A stretch of 64,000 nucleotides of DNA from UBA4416 sp038327195 (GCA_038327195.1 JBBQKU010000012.1:1-64000); one strand, 5' to 3'; shown: positions 45,545 through 54,547, counted from the stretch's first letter. Notes: generated by a model not told the origin, from the letters alone. A program made the numbers and translations.

Positions 45545-46186
45545 TTAATCTTCGAAATAATAGATTTTAATAGTTGCAATATCCTTTAAAAAATCAATTT
45601 TCCCAATCGAAATTCGATTGATTTTTAAACCTGTTCTCAGCTCTAAATCAGCCATTAATTCAGTTCTTTTTTCAGGTTTAATTAGTTCAATGTTTTCATA
45701 AATAACATTTTTAGCAGTCTCTCTTTTCATTAAAGCATTACTTTCTAATAAATAAGTCATTAATAATATGAAGGCATTAATGGCGACTATAAATAAAAAT
45801 TCGTAATAATAGGCGACATCTTCAATTTTTATGACTGCTGTTAAAAGCCCAATAGCAATAACTAAAAACAAATAAGTCATATCCTTGATACTGATTTCTT
45901 CAGTTTTGTAACGAAGCATTCCAAATACCGCAAACAAACCGAAAGCTGCTCCCATACTTAGTTTTACTTTGTTCAAAAAGAAACACATTAAAAATATGAC
46001 CAAATTAAAAATAAAGTAGGTGAAAAAATATTCGCTACGTTTATTTATTTTATAATAAATAAACCTAACAAGTATAAATATTGATGCAATATTTATTAGT
46101 AACCGTACTCCAATTTTTGTAACAAAATCTTGTATTGCCATTGTAACATCTGGCGTTACAACTTCATCAATTTGTAATAGTGTCAT
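45545..46186 (-). CDS. DUF4956 integral membrane protein
   Basis: The 213-residue protein has about four hydrophobic segments between residues 25 and 150 and a charged C-terminal cytoplasmic domain. The motif AFGLFAVFGMLRYKTEEISIKDMTYLF is typical of DUF4956. Members are usually coded next to VTC-domain proteins, as here, where it overlaps the VTC gene by 20 bases. The likely role is the membrane partner of the VTC catalytic domain; that is inferred from the pairing. It is the last gene of its operon and is followed by a strong terminator. Confidence 0.9.
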   Translation of the reverse strand: MTLLQIDEVVTPDVTMAIQDFVTKIGVRLLINIASIFILVRFIYYKINKRSEYFFTYFIFNLVIFLMCFFLNKVKLSMGAAFGLFAVFGMLRYKTEEISIKDMTYLFLVIAIGLLTAVIKIEDVAYYYEFLFIVAINAFILLMTYLLESNALMKRETAKNVIYENIELIKPEKRTELMADLELRTGLKINRISIGKIDFLKDIATIKIYYFED

Positions 46187-46934
46187 AGTCTAGTATTTTT
46201 TTTATGGATAATAATTTTGCTTTAAATCGGTTTGTTTTGATTCCAGGTTCTGTATAAGCCATTGCCATACAATATTTACTTATTGAGCCTTCACGAATAT
46301 GAAGTTGTTTCATAATATTAATAAACGGAGAACCTTTTGCCTTTTCTTGTTTCACTTCTGCAATTATTAATTGATGAAGTTTTTGCTCAATGTCTCCTTT
46401 TTTAAATTCTAAATTCAAATCTAGTGTTAATCGTTCTTTTGATTCAATACTAACTAAAGTTATTCGCGAGTAATTAACCCAAAGTGCCGGAATCAAAGTG
46501 CTAGGAATATAAGGTGTTTTTTTTAGAAGGAATTGAGTAGATTCACTATTCCAATTTTTTTGTACTTCTAATTCTTTAATACGACTTTTAAATGTTTTCC
46601 CTTTATTGGTTTTGTATTTAACTTCTAAAAAAGCGATGTTAGAATCTACATAAGTACGATGGCGAATCTTGTAGCGATTGAGTTTTCCAGAGTGATGAAT
46701 GTTGTATAATTCTAAGTCAGACGTATCATAATAAAGCGTTTGATAATCACTAATACGTTTATCATTAATTTCAAAAACTTTATAATATGCTTTTGCTAAT
46801 TCTAAAACCTGGGGTAATTGATTTATATGAAATGTATATTTAGTATCTGTTCGATCCATCAATTTTACGCTATCCATTTCTGCTAAAGAAATAGGATTGT
46901 ATGTATTTAATATTTGACGAATTTTGTTAAGCAT
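46167..46934 (-). CDS. VTC-domain protein (polyphosphate polymerase-like)
   Basis: The 255-residue protein is a stand-alone VTC (vacuolar transporter chaperone) domain, the triphosphate-tunnel fold that in yeast Vtc4 makes polyphosphate from ATP. Basic tunnel residues are visible: LMDRTDTKYTFH near residue 25, LNRYKIRHRTY near 85, FLEVKYKTNKGKTFKSR near 100, and KGSPFINIMKQ near the end. There is no membrane segment; the DUF4956 partner would supply it. Whether it makes polyphosphate or modifies another substrate is open. It overlaps the DUF4956 gene by 20 bases. Confidence 0.9.
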   Translation of the reverse strand: MLNKIRQILNTYNPISLAEMDSVKLMDRTDTKYTFHINQLPQVLELAKAYYKVFEINDKRISDYQTLYYDTSDLELYNIHHSGKLNRYKIRHRTYVDSNIAFLEVKYKTNKGKTFKSRIKELEVQKNWNSESTQFLLKKTPYIPSTLIPALWVNYSRITLVSIESKERLTLDLNLEFKKGDIEQKLHQLIIAEVKQEKAKGSPFINIMKQLHIREGSISKYCMAMAYTEPGIKTNRFKAKLLSIKKILDYDTITN

Positions 46935-46937
46935 TTA

Positions 46938-47411
46938 TTATTTTATGTATACATGTTTTTTTACAGCAATTACTTTTCCTTCTGCATCTAAAGTTTTTCG
47001 TTCAGTTTTTAAACCTTTTCCATCATATGTATAGGTGTGTTTTTTTATTATTTTTCCAACTGTATCATAATAAACTTCTTCTATTTTTTCTCCAAGCATA
47101 TTATATTTAGTAACTTTTTTCTCTATTAATTTATTTGCACCATCATATTCAATATCTTCAATATCATTTCCCTCTGAATCGTATTTTAATTTATGAACAG
47201 ATTTAATGCCACCTTCTTTATTGTAATCTGTTTTTTCAATTTCGTTTCCTTTTGAATCAAAAATAGTTTTACCTTCATTAATAGTTTTCCCTTTTTCTGT
47301 GATAGTAGTATAGGAGGATTTTATTTTATTTGCCTTTACTTCCTTTTTGCTTTGTGAAAAACAGAACGTATGAAGTAGGATAACAGAAAGTAATAAAAGT
47401 AGTCGGCTCAT
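46938..47411 (-). CDS. Exported protein with YD/MORN-like repeats
   Basis: The 157-residue protein has a signal peptide (to about FSQS, residue 21) and about six short repeats of 20-22 residues with the frame DxxGNExExxxYxxxGxIxxxxxxKY, like the YD or toxin-like strand repeats seen in many Bacteroidetes surface proteins. The mature part is strongly basic, with many Lys. It is three bases upstream of the VTC gene in the same operon. Function is unknown. Confidence 0.72.
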   Translation of the reverse strand: MSRLLLLLSVILLHTFCFSQSKKEVKANKIKSSYTTITEKGKTINEGKTIFDSKGNEIEKTDYNKEGGIKSVHKLKYDSEGNDIEDIEYDGANKLIEKKVTKYNMLGEKIEEVYYDTVGKIIKKHTYTYDGKGLKTERKTLDAEGKVIAVKKHVYIK

Positions 47412-47424
47412 TTTTTTAATATTA

Positions 47425-47829
47425 TTATTGGTTTAAGGTATCTAATCCTATGTTTTTTATTTCTTTTCTTTTTGTTAAATTAACTACTGTTTCTAGAGCA
47501 TATTCAGCAGGCGTTGTTGAACTTCCTCCTTGATATTGTTTACTGTAAGCAACTACTCTATATTTTCCTTTCCGTAAATATTTAAATTCAAATTGCCCAT
47601 TCTCATTTGTTTTTACTGAAGTCCCAGGTGATGTTTCATCTCCAAAAAACAAATAAACAGATTGATTAATAGCAGGATAACGACCTGTAATAATTGTGAA
47701 AAAAGGATCATAATTTCTTACCCAAAACGTCCCTTTAATTTGCGCATTTCCTCCTTCTCCAGGCATCTTTTTACAACTAGTGCCAAGTAATAAGAACGAA
47801 CAGAAAATGATAATTAATTTTGAGTGCAT
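47425..47829 (-). CDS. Lipoprotein with carboxypeptidase-regulatory-like fold, copy 1
   Basis: The 134-residue lipoprotein has the lipobox GTSC (Cys19) followed by CKKMPGEGGNAQIKG and a single beta-sandwich of the carboxypeptidase-regulatory/SpaA type (GTSVKTNENGQFEFKYLRKGKYRVVAYSK). It is a paralogue of the 132-residue lipoprotein at 50757-51155 on the other side of the divergent promoters: they share GG(N/K)A(Q/N)IKG, NYDPxFTI, FGDET/YGDET and GKY(R/K)V. Its job is probably to bind partners at the outer membrane; no catalytic residues are seen. Confidence 0.8.
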   Translation of the reverse strand: MHSKLIIIFCSFLLLGTSCKKMPGEGGNAQIKGTFWVRNYDPFFTIITGRYPAINQSVYLFFGDETSPGTSVKTNENGQFEFKYLRKGKYRVVAYSKQYQGGSSTTPAEYALETVVNLTKRKEIKNIGLDTLNQ

Positions 47830-47831
47830 AT

Positions 47832-49496
47832 TTATTTTGTTGAAATGAAATTTCCTTTTATATGGATTGAATTGTCTTCTGAAGTAATGTAGTAAAAGTA
47901 TATTCCGGAAACGAAATTAATTTTATTTAATTCAAATTCAGAGTTGGAATTAAATAATTGATTCACAATTAAATTACCAAAAGCATCATAGATTGATATG
48001 GTAGAAGAGTGAATTAATGAATTGTTTTTTAACTTAATAACCGATTTTTCATTAATAGGGTTTGGGTAACAAACTATATCAAGGCTTTTATTATTAGTAA
48101 GTTCATTAATTCCAACAATTTCAGCCCCAATATAAAATAAATGATGAGCATAAATTTCTATATCACTTAGGTTTCTTTTATCTTCCCAAATATATATTGC
48201 ACCACCAGTTCCATCAGTAGATAATGTAGCTGCAATTTGATCATCAGCGGCATTTGAAACTATCACCCCACCTGCTGGCCATTGTATTACGCCTAATGAA
48301 TTTAATTTTTGCGATTTAATATCCCAACCTGTAGATGTTGAATCTTGCCAAGCTACTATCACTCCGCCTAATCCATCTCTAATACTGTTTGGATTAATTG
48401 ACTTTAAACTCGAAGATATTTGAACACCATCAATCGGTAATTGAATTAGTCCTGTTAAATCAACTAACTGGGAATATATTTGTGTACTTGCGGTTCTATC
48501 ATCTTTCCAACTTATGATTACTCCTCCTGTTCCAATATATTTCATATCTATGGCACTTTGGTTATTTGTTGCAGCACAAATTACAACGCCATTCGCAGCC
48601 CATTGTGGTAAACCTGAAGCGTTGATGCGTTGTGCATAAATATCATAGTTTAATGCATTTCGTTTATCCACCCATCCTATAATTGCTCCATTACTTCCGT
48701 CGGGTTCAATACGAGGATTACTTTGAGTGTTTACAGAATTGCAAACTAATATTCCATTAGCCGCCCATCCAATAGCACCACTCGCATTTATTTGTTGAGC
48801 ATAAATGTCATAGTCCACATTCGAACGTTTATCTTGCCATGTTATAATTGCACCACCTAAACCATCTATGTCTAACGTGGGATTTTGCTGTTGATTTGGA
48901 GCATTACATATCGAAACACCATTTGCTAACCATTGAACAATTCCAGTTGAGGAAATTCTTTGAGCATAAACGTCAAAATAAAAACTAGCAGAATCTTCCC
49001 AAACTATAATTGCCCCTCCAGCATTATCACTAATAATTTTTGGGTTTTTTTGGTTTGTAGATCTGTTGCACACTAATAATCCATTAGTGCCCCAAAGTAT
49101 ATTTCCTGAAGAGTCTATTTTTTGAGCGTAGATATCATAATTTCCAGCTCTGCCGTCTTCCCAGGTGATGATTGAACTTCCATCAATTCCTCCAGACGTA
49201 ATATTATTTGATTTTTGTATTCCAAGTTCTGTGCAAATAGGAATCCCATTGGTTGCCCATTTTGCAAAGCCATTTGATTTTATTCGTTGGGCATATATAT
49301 CAGTTGAGTTAGTTAAATTATTTCTATTATCATCCCAAGAAATTACACATCCTTTTTTAGTATCTGATACCGTATGTATATTTTGTTGTGATTTCGGTTG
49401 AATAATCACGGCCGTGTTAAAGGTAGGGTTAGGGTTCCATTGCGAGAACATATTTGAAACTAATCCAATAAAAAAAAGAGATGTAATTTTTTTCAT
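47832..49496 (-). CDS. T9SS-sorted protein with about eight WxD repeats
   Basis: The 554-residue protein has a signal peptide (to about FSQ, residue 19), then about eight repeats of about 50 residues of the form GGAIIxWxDxRxxxxxDIYAQxIxxSGxxxWxxNGxxIC, and a T9SS type A sorting domain (CYPNPINEKSVIKL ... GIYFYYITSE). Each repeat likely forms a four-stranded propeller blade. It is the first gene of the VTC operon, two bases before the lipoprotein. The two genes on the other side (49649 onward) are divergent, with about 150 bases between. Confidence 0.87.
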   Translation of the reverse strand: MKKITSLFFIGLVSNMFSQWNPNPTFNTAVIIQPKSQQNIHTVSDTKKGCVISWDDNRNNLTNSTDIYAQRIKSNGFAKWATNGIPICTELGIQKSNNITSGGIDGSSIITWEDGRAGNYDIYAQKIDSSGNILWGTNGLLVCNRSTNQKNPKIISDNAGGAIIVWEDSASFYFDVYAQRISSTGIVQWLANGVSICNAPNQQQNPTLDIDGLGGAIITWQDKRSNVDYDIYAQQINASGAIGWAANGILVCNSVNTQSNPRIEPDGSNGAIIGWVDKRNALNYDIYAQRINASGLPQWAANGVVICAATNNQSAIDMKYIGTGGVIISWKDDRTASTQIYSQLVDLTGLIQLPIDGVQISSSLKSINPNSIRDGLGGVIVAWQDSTSTGWDIKSQKLNSLGVIQWPAGGVIVSNAADDQIAATLSTDGTGGAIYIWEDKRNLSDIEIYAHHLFYIGAEIVGINELTNNKSLDIVCYPNPINEKSVIKLKNNSLIHSSTISIYDAFGNLIVNQLFNSNSEFELNKINFVSGIYFYYITSEDNSIHIKGNFISTK

Positions 49497-49648
49497 GTTT
49501 ATGATTATAATTTATGTAAATTGTAAATTTAAAATAAATATAACATTAATTTAACATTCATGCATTTTTTTTTAACTTAGCCAAATAACTTTAACCTCAT
49601 TTATTAAAATTATCTGTTTATTGTAATATTATTATTTTATTTTCATAA

Positions 49649-50338
49649 ATGTCGAAATTCGTAACGTATTTTATATTAATTCTTACAATCAATGTTTTTA
49701 GTCAAAAGCCACTAAAAGATTTTCAGGTTTGGGGAAATTTTGAAGTTGAATCACCTTTAAATAAAAGATGGATGATTCATGTTCAGCATCAAAGTAGGTT
49801 TGTAGAAAATGCAACAGAATATGGTTATTCATATTTTGATGCTGGTGCATTATTTCGAATAGGAAAAAATTTGCGATTTACGTTTAATTATATTTTCGCT
49901 GACAAAAAAAGAACAGATATTTCATATAGTTACCGCCATCAATTTGAAGGTTATTTTACATACCGAAAAAAGTTTGGAAAATTTACCTTTTTCGACCGTT
50001 TATTAAGTGATATGCAGTTTAAAGATTTTAATGCAGATAGGGAAGGTAACAGACTTCGTGATTTTTATATAAGGAATAAAGTTACGTTACGCTACAAATT
50101 ACCTTATAAATTAACTCCTTATTTAGCGCAAGAAACGTATTATAAATTAGATGGTATTTATTATGAGCGAGGGTATTATGGAATAAATAGAATTAGATTG
50201 TTTGGAGGGTTACTTTATAATATTACAGAACATTGGCAAGCAGAAGTTTCTTATACTATGGAATTTAATCATGATGCTGTAATACCAACTAATAATTATA
50301 TGCTGTCATTTGGTTTAGTAAAAACGTTCTTTCAATAA
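49649..50338 (+). CDS. DUF2490 outer-membrane beta-barrel protein, copy 1
   Basis: The 229-residue protein has a signal peptide (to about FSQ, residue 18) followed by alternating strands of a small outer-membrane barrel. The stretch FQVWGNFEVESPLNKRWMIHVQHQSRF and the following RxGKxLRFTFNYIF fit DUF2490, and the C-terminus ends in FFQ. It is a paralogue of the gene at 51164-51856. It starts the divergent unit opposite the VTC operon; the small acidic protein gene follows nine bases later. Confidence 0.85.
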   Translation: MSKFVTYFILILTINVFSQKPLKDFQVWGNFEVESPLNKRWMIHVQHQSRFVENATEYGYSYFDAGALFRIGKNLRFTFNYIFADKKRTDISYSYRHQFEGYFTYRKKFGKFTFFDRLLSDMQFKDFNADREGNRLRDFYIRNKVTLRYKLPYKLTPYLAQETYYKLDGIYYERGYYGINRIRLFGGLLYNITEHWQAEVSYTMEFNHDAVIPTNNYMLSFGLVKTFFQ

Positions 50339-50347
50339 TCGTGTTAT

Positions 50348-50650
50348 ATGAAAACTATAAGTAAAATAAATTATTTTCTAACAATACTTATTATTGTTGG
50401 GTTTTGTTTGTTTTGTTTTCAAAATACGATAAAAACAATTCATTCAAAATTTGTTTGTATTGAAGTTAATATGGACGATGAAACTGAGAATGAAGATTTT
50501 AAAAAAGATTGCGGAAATGATTATTTAATCTCAGAAAATAACGAAATAATTTTAGATCAATATTTTGAATCTATAGAGTTAAAAGGAAATGATCAATCTA
50601 TTTATTTTTCTTTTATTCAAAAAATTTTGGTTCCTCCACCAAGATCTTAG
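50348..50650 (+). CDS. Small acidic membrane-anchored protein with PPPRS end, A
   Basis: The 100-residue protein has one N-terminal membrane segment (about residues 9-25), then an acidic extracytoplasmic part with MDDETENEDF and several Ser/Asn/Asp residues, and ends in ILVPPPRS. It shares size, layout and the proline-rich end with the protein at 51880-52188 (ending SPPPKI). Neither matches a family I know. Each follows a DUF2490 barrel gene, which suggests a role tied to that barrel. Confidence 0.72.
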   Translation: MKTISKINYFLTILIIVGFCLFCFQNTIKTIHSKFVCIEVNMDDETENEDFKKDCGNDYLISENNEIILDQYFESIELKGNDQSIYFSFIQKILVPPPRS

Positions 50651-50685
50651 TCCTTTTTTTTAAATTCTTAAAGGACTATTAAGAA
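50648..50685 (+). promoter_or_regulatory. Overlapping alternative hairpins after the small acidic gene A
   Basis: TAGTCCTTT (50648-50656) pairs with AAAGGACTA (50670-50678). A second stem, TTCTTAA (50665-50671) with TTAAGAA (50679-50685), uses part of the same bases, so the two exclude each other. It starts at the stop codon of the gene. It could be a terminator or attenuator before the lipoprotein gene 72 bases further on. Confidence 0.45.
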
Positions 50686-50756
50686 TTATTTGACTTCAAT
50701 TATTTTATTATTCTGCATCTTCATTATTATGAGGTGTTAAAAACCAATTTTTATTT

Positions 50757-51155
50757 ATGATTAATTTTAAAATTAGTGCAATCGTTTTAATTATTTTTTG
50801 TTTTGTATCATGCAAAAAAGAAGCTGGACCAGGTGGAAAAGCAAATATTAAAGGAAAAGTTTATGTGAAAAATTACGACCCTTCGTTTACTATTTTATTA
50901 AGCGAATATTATGAGCAAGGCGAAAACGTATATATTACTTATGGTGATGAAACTACAGTTGGAGATAATATAAAAACATCCTATGATGGTTCCTTCATTT
51001 TTCCATATATGAGAGTAGGAAAGTACAAAGTTTGGGCAATATCAAAGGATTCTTCATCTGCAGATCCAGCAGCAACAAAAGCTATGATTCAAGAAATTGA
51101 AATAAAGGATAGAAAAGGCAATGTTAATTTACCGGATATAATTATTCTAAAATAA
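50757..51155 (+). CDS. Lipoprotein with carboxypeptidase-regulatory-like fold, copy 2
   Basis: The 132-residue lipoprotein has the lipobox FVSC (Cys19) and CKKEAGPGGKANIKG, then one beta-sandwich domain (VGDNIKTSYDGSFIFPYMRVGKYKVWAIS). It is the paralogue of the gene at 47425-47829 in the VTC operon. It lies eight bases upstream of the second DUF2490 gene, so lipoprotein and barrel may work together. No catalytic residues are seen. Confidence 0.8.
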   Translation: MINFKISAIVLIIFCFVSCKKEAGPGGKANIKGKVYVKNYDPSFTILLSEYYEQGENVYITYGDETTVGDNIKTSYDGSFIFPYMRVGKYKVWAISKDSSSADPAATKAMIQEIEIKDRKGNVNLPDIIILK

Positions 51156-51163
51156 ATTGAATC

Positions 51164-51856
51164 ATGAAAATAATTTATCTAAAAATATTGAATGTGATTT
51201 TTATTTTAATCACGTTAACAAGTCAAAGTCAAAAAGTATTTAAAGATGCAGGAATGTGGAATACCTTGTCTTTTAAACATAAAATAAATAAAAAACTTGC
51301 ATTACTTTTTACAGAAGAATTTAGAGTAAAAGAAAATTTTACACAAGTAAACTTAACTTACAGTGAATTTGGACTTGAATATACTTATAATAAAAATGTA
51401 AAAACTTCTATAGTTTACCGTGCAATTCAAAAGTTTCAATATGATAATCCATTAAGTTATAGAAACAGGATGCAATGGGACATTGGTTTGAAGAAGAATA
51501 TTGGTAAATATGGAATAAACTATCGACATCGATTGCAAGGAGAAGTAAAGGATTATTATACGAGTGAAAATGGACATTATAGAGAATGGTTTTCTCGCCA
51601 TAAAATTGGTGCGAAATATGAAATAAATGATAAATGGTCTATTGCTATTTCTGGTGAATATCGTTTGCAGTTGAGCGATCCTAGAAGTCCTGAATACAAT
51701 CGTGGTTTTCATAGACAACGATATCAGGCTGGTTTTACCTACAAAATAAACAATAAACAAGATTTTGGAATGTATTATTTATATCAAAATGAGTTTGCAA
51801 TACAAAATTTAACAGATATTTACATTATTGGTGTAGAATATTCGATTGAATTTTAA
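51164..51856 (+). CDS. DUF2490 outer-membrane beta-barrel protein, copy 2
   Basis: The 230-residue protein has a signal peptide (to about SQSQ, residue 22) and a strand-rich barrel with KDAGMWNTLSFKHKINKKLALLFTEEFRV and repeated aromatic strands. It ends in VEYSIEF, the C-terminal Phe expected of an outer-membrane barrel. It shares DUF2490 layout with the gene at 49649-50338. The small acidic gene that follows at 51880 is 23 bases away. Confidence 0.85.
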   Translation: MKIIYLKILNVIFILITLTSQSQKVFKDAGMWNTLSFKHKINKKLALLFTEEFRVKENFTQVNLTYSEFGLEYTYNKNVKTSIVYRAIQKFQYDNPLSYRNRMQWDIGLKKNIGKYGINYRHRLQGEVKDYYTSENGHYREWFSRHKIGAKYEINDKWSIAISGEYRLQLSDPRSPEYNRGFHRQRYQAGFTYKINNKQDFGMYYLYQNEFAIQNLTDIYIIGVEYSIEF

Positions 51857-51865
51857 AAAATAGAA

Positions 51866-51873
51866 TATCTTTG
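51866..51873 (+). promoter_or_regulatory. -7 promoter element directly before small acidic gene B
   Basis: TATCTTTG is a full -7 match; a TTG at 51846-51848 gives a 17-base spacer. The box lies six bases before the TTG start of the next gene, the same geometry as at bamD. Confidence 0.55.
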
Positions 51874-51879
51874 CTTTAA

Positions 51880-52188
51880 TTGAAAAACTATACAACATAT
51901 TTTTTATTTTTCATTTGTCTTTCTGGTTTGCTATGCATTTCATTTAATTCAACTTTTAAATTATTGAAACAATCTGTTTCTGTTGTATTAAACGAATCGA
52001 ATTTTGACGATTTAGAAGATGAGGATGAAGCTGAAAAAAAAGAAATTGAAGAAGACTATGATCTAAATTCTAACTTCGAGACTTTAGATTATTTATATTT
52101 CTTTCAAAACAAAACAGACTTAAATCCTTTTGAAGCTAAATTAGTTTCAATGATTAAAAATATTCAAAGCCCTCCTCCAAAAATTTAA
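51880..52188 (+). CDS. Small acidic membrane-anchored protein with PPPKI end, B
   Basis: The 102-residue protein has one N-terminal membrane segment (about residues 7-23), a strongly acidic middle (DDLEDEDEAEKKEIEEDYD), and ends in SPPPKI. It shares the layout of the protein at 50348-50650. The only start that keeps the membrane segment is TTG at 51880, six bases after a TATCTTTG promoter box. It is 72 bases before the first SulP gene. I cannot name a family. Confidence 0.68.
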   Translation: MKNYTTYFLFFICLSGLLCISFNSTFKLLKQSVSVVLNESNFDDLEDEDEAEKKEIEEDYDLNSNFETLDYLYFFQNKTDLNPFEAKLVSMIKNIQSPPPKI

Positions 52189-52259
52189 TTATTTAAATTG
52201 TTTGTATTTAAAATAATACAGACTCATTTTTAATAATTAATATTTAATTCAAAAAAAGT

Positions 52260-53783
52260 ATGTTTCAAAAAAATTTATTTGCTGATATTAAGGCAGGTGT
52301 TGTTGTGTTTTTAGTGGCTTTACCATTATGTTTAGGGATTGCGATGGCATGTAAGGTGCCATTATTTTCCGGAATCATTGCAGGTGTAATTGGTGGTGTT
52401 TTGGTTACAGTTTTTAGTGGCTCAAAATATAGTGTTTCTGGCCCAGCCGCAGGTCTAACAGCAATTGTGTTAGCCTCAATTACTCAGTTAGGAAGTTACC
52501 AAGCTTTTTTAGCTGCAGTTGTATTTGCTGGGGTTTTTCAATTAGTACTAGGATTATTAAAGGCTGGTTCTATTGGGAATTATATTCCAAATGCCGTAAT
52601 AAAAGGAATGTTAGCTGGTATCGGAATTATTTTAATTATCAAACAAATTCCTCATTTATTTGGATATGATAAAGACCCAGAAGGTGATGAACAATTTATT
52701 CAATTAGATGGAGAAAATTCGTTTACAGAATTGGTTCATATGATTAATTTTATTACACCAGGTGCTATAGTTATTGGTATAGTTTCAATTATTATTTTGA
52801 TTATAGCTGAAAAACCGTTTTATAAAAAAGATAAAATTTTATCTAATTTACCCGGACCACTTTTAGCTGTTGTGTTTGGTATTTTGCTAACAATAGCATT
52901 TAAAGGATATCCTTTTTTAACAATAGACCCTATGCACCTAGTTAATTTACCTATTATTTCCTCAATTTCTGACCTACAAACAAATTTATTTTTTCCTGAT
53001 TTTAGTTTTATTACTAATAGTAAATTTTGGATGATAGTTTTCACACTCGCTATTGTGGCAAGTTTAGAAACCTTATTAGGTATAGAAGCTGTTGATAAAT
53101 TAGACCCTGATAAAAACGAATCAAATACCAATAAAGAGTTACTAGCACAAGGAATAGGGAATATTGCTTGTGGTTTTATTGGTGGCTTGCCTGTTACTTC
53201 TGTTATTGTAAGAAGCTCTGCAAACATAAATTCTGGTGCTAAATCAAAATTATCAGCTATTATTCATGCATCGTTGTTATTAGTAAGTGTATTGCTTTTG
53301 CCAAATTTATTAGCCCTAATTCCTAACGCTTGTCTTGCTGCAATTTTAATAATGACAGGTTTTAAATTAACCAAACTCGCTATTTTTAAAGAGCAATGGA
53401 AATTTGGAATTGAACAATTCTTACCATTTGTAATTACTATTATTGTTATGCTTGTTACAGATTTATTAAAAGGAGTATGTGCAGGTTTAATTATTGCAAT
53501 TATTTATATAATTAGAGATAATATTAAATCTTCATTTGATTCCACTAGCGAGATAATGAATGGACAATTATATTATTTGATAAAATTACCACAACAAGTT
53601 ACTTTTTTCAATAAAGGTTATTTAATTAATTTTTTTAGAGAAATAAAGCCGAATAGTAAAGTAATAATTGATGGAACAATCAATAAAAAAATGAATAGAG
53701 ATTCAAAAGATGTTATTTCAAACTTCATTGAATCGGCTAATAAAAGAAAAGTAGAAATAGAACTTATAAAATATAAAAAATAA
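52260..53783 (+). CDS. SulP-family inorganic anion (probable bicarbonate) transporter 1
   Basis: The 507-residue protein has SulP-type topology (about 12-14 membrane segments) with SGPAAGLTAIVLASI and the conserved ASLETLLGIEAVDKLDPDK stretch, then a short STAS domain (about residues 440-507, with VIIDGTI). Bicarbonate is the likely substrate because the next gene, two bases on, is a beta-carbonic anhydrase; sulfate or other anions remain possible. The carbonic anhydrase would keep the bicarbonate and CO2 pools balanced. It is the first gene of the inorganic-carbon island. Confidence 0.88.
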   Translation: MFQKNLFADIKAGVVVFLVALPLCLGIAMACKVPLFSGIIAGVIGGVLVTVFSGSKYSVSGPAAGLTAIVLASITQLGSYQAFLAAVVFAGVFQLVLGLLKAGSIGNYIPNAVIKGMLAGIGIILIIKQIPHLFGYDKDPEGDEQFIQLDGENSFTELVHMINFITPGAIVIGIVSIIILIIAEKPFYKKDKILSNLPGPLLAVVFGILLTIAFKGYPFLTIDPMHLVNLPIISSISDLQTNLFFPDFSFITNSKFWMIVFTLAIVASLETLLGIEAVDKLDPDKNESNTNKELLAQGIGNIACGFIGGLPVTSVIVRSSANINSGAKSKLSAIIHASLLLVSVLLLPNLLALIPNACLAAILIMTGFKLTKLAIFKEQWKFGIEQFLPFVITIIVMLVTDLLKGVCAGLIIAIIYIIRDNIKSSFDSTSEIMNGQLYYLIKLPQQVTFFNKGYLINFFREIKPNSKVIIDGTINKKMNRDSKDVISNFIESANKRKVEIELIKYKK

Positions 53784-53785
53784 TT

Positions 53786-54424
53786 ATGGACAAAGCATAT
53801 CAAAAATTAATAGATGGGAATAGGCGTTTTGCAATGACAAAAAAATTTGATGACCCTGAATATTTTAAGAAATTATCCTTGGGACAAAAACCAGATTATT
53901 TATGGATTGGCTGTAGTGATAGCCGTGTACCAGCAAATGAAGTAACAAGTACTGAAAGTGGTGAAATGTTTGTGCACCGTAATATTGCAAATTTAGTAGT
54001 TCATACCGATTTAAATTTATTAAGTGTCTTAGAATACGCTGTTAAAGTATTAGAAGTAAAGCATATTATTGTTTGCGGACATTATGGTTGTGGTGGTGTT
54101 AGAGCTGCAATGACAAGCAAATCATTTGGCTTAGTTGACAACTGGTTACGAAACATTAAGGATGTTTATAATAAAAATGTTGTTGAATTAAATGCAATTA
54201 ATAATGAAGATAAACGAATTGATCGTTTAACAGAATTAAATGTGATTGAGCAAGTAAAAAATTTGGCAAAAACTACTATCATTCAAGAAGCTTGGAAACA
54301 AAGAAAAAGTGAGCTTCATTTACATGGTTGGGTTTATGGAATTAATAGTGGACTTATAACAGATTTAAATGTGATACATGATGAAACAGGAGATTTAGAC
54401 CCTATTTATAGGCATGAATTTTAA
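53786..54424 (+). CDS. can: Beta-carbonic anhydrase
   Basis: The 212-residue enzyme interconverts CO2 and bicarbonate. It has the zinc ligands Cys43, His99 and Cys102 (IGCSDSR and HYGCGG) and the catalytic Asp45-Arg47 pair, all intact. No signal peptide is seen, so it acts in the cytoplasm. It lies two bases after SulP 1, and a strong terminator follows it. The SulP-carbonic anhydrase pairing is widely seen in bacteria and supports a bicarbonate role for the transporter. Confidence 0.96.
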   Translation: MDKAYQKLIDGNRRFAMTKKFDDPEYFKKLSLGQKPDYLWIGCSDSRVPANEVTSTESGEMFVHRNIANLVVHTDLNLLSVLEYAVKVLEVKHIIVCGHYGCGGVRAAMTSKSFGLVDNWLRNIKDVYNKNVVELNAINNEDKRIDRLTELNVIEQVKNLAKTTIIQEAWKQRKSELHLHGWVYGINSGLITDLNVIHDETGDLDPIYRHEF

Positions 54425-54480
54425 TTAATAAAAAACTAACTATTTGTTTAAATAATTAGTTCAAAATTTTAGTTATTGTA

Positions 54481-54516
54481 AAAAAAGTTAATAATTCTTG
54501 AATTATTAACTTTTTT
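54481..54516 (+). terminator. Strong terminator after carbonic anhydrase
   Basis: A 16-base perfect stem (AAAAAAGTTAATAATT with its complement) and a four-base loop CTTG end in a run of T. It closes the SulP 1-carbonic anhydrase unit. Confidence 0.88.
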
Positions 54517-54547
54517 CTGTTTTTATGACTACCTTTATGTACTGAAA

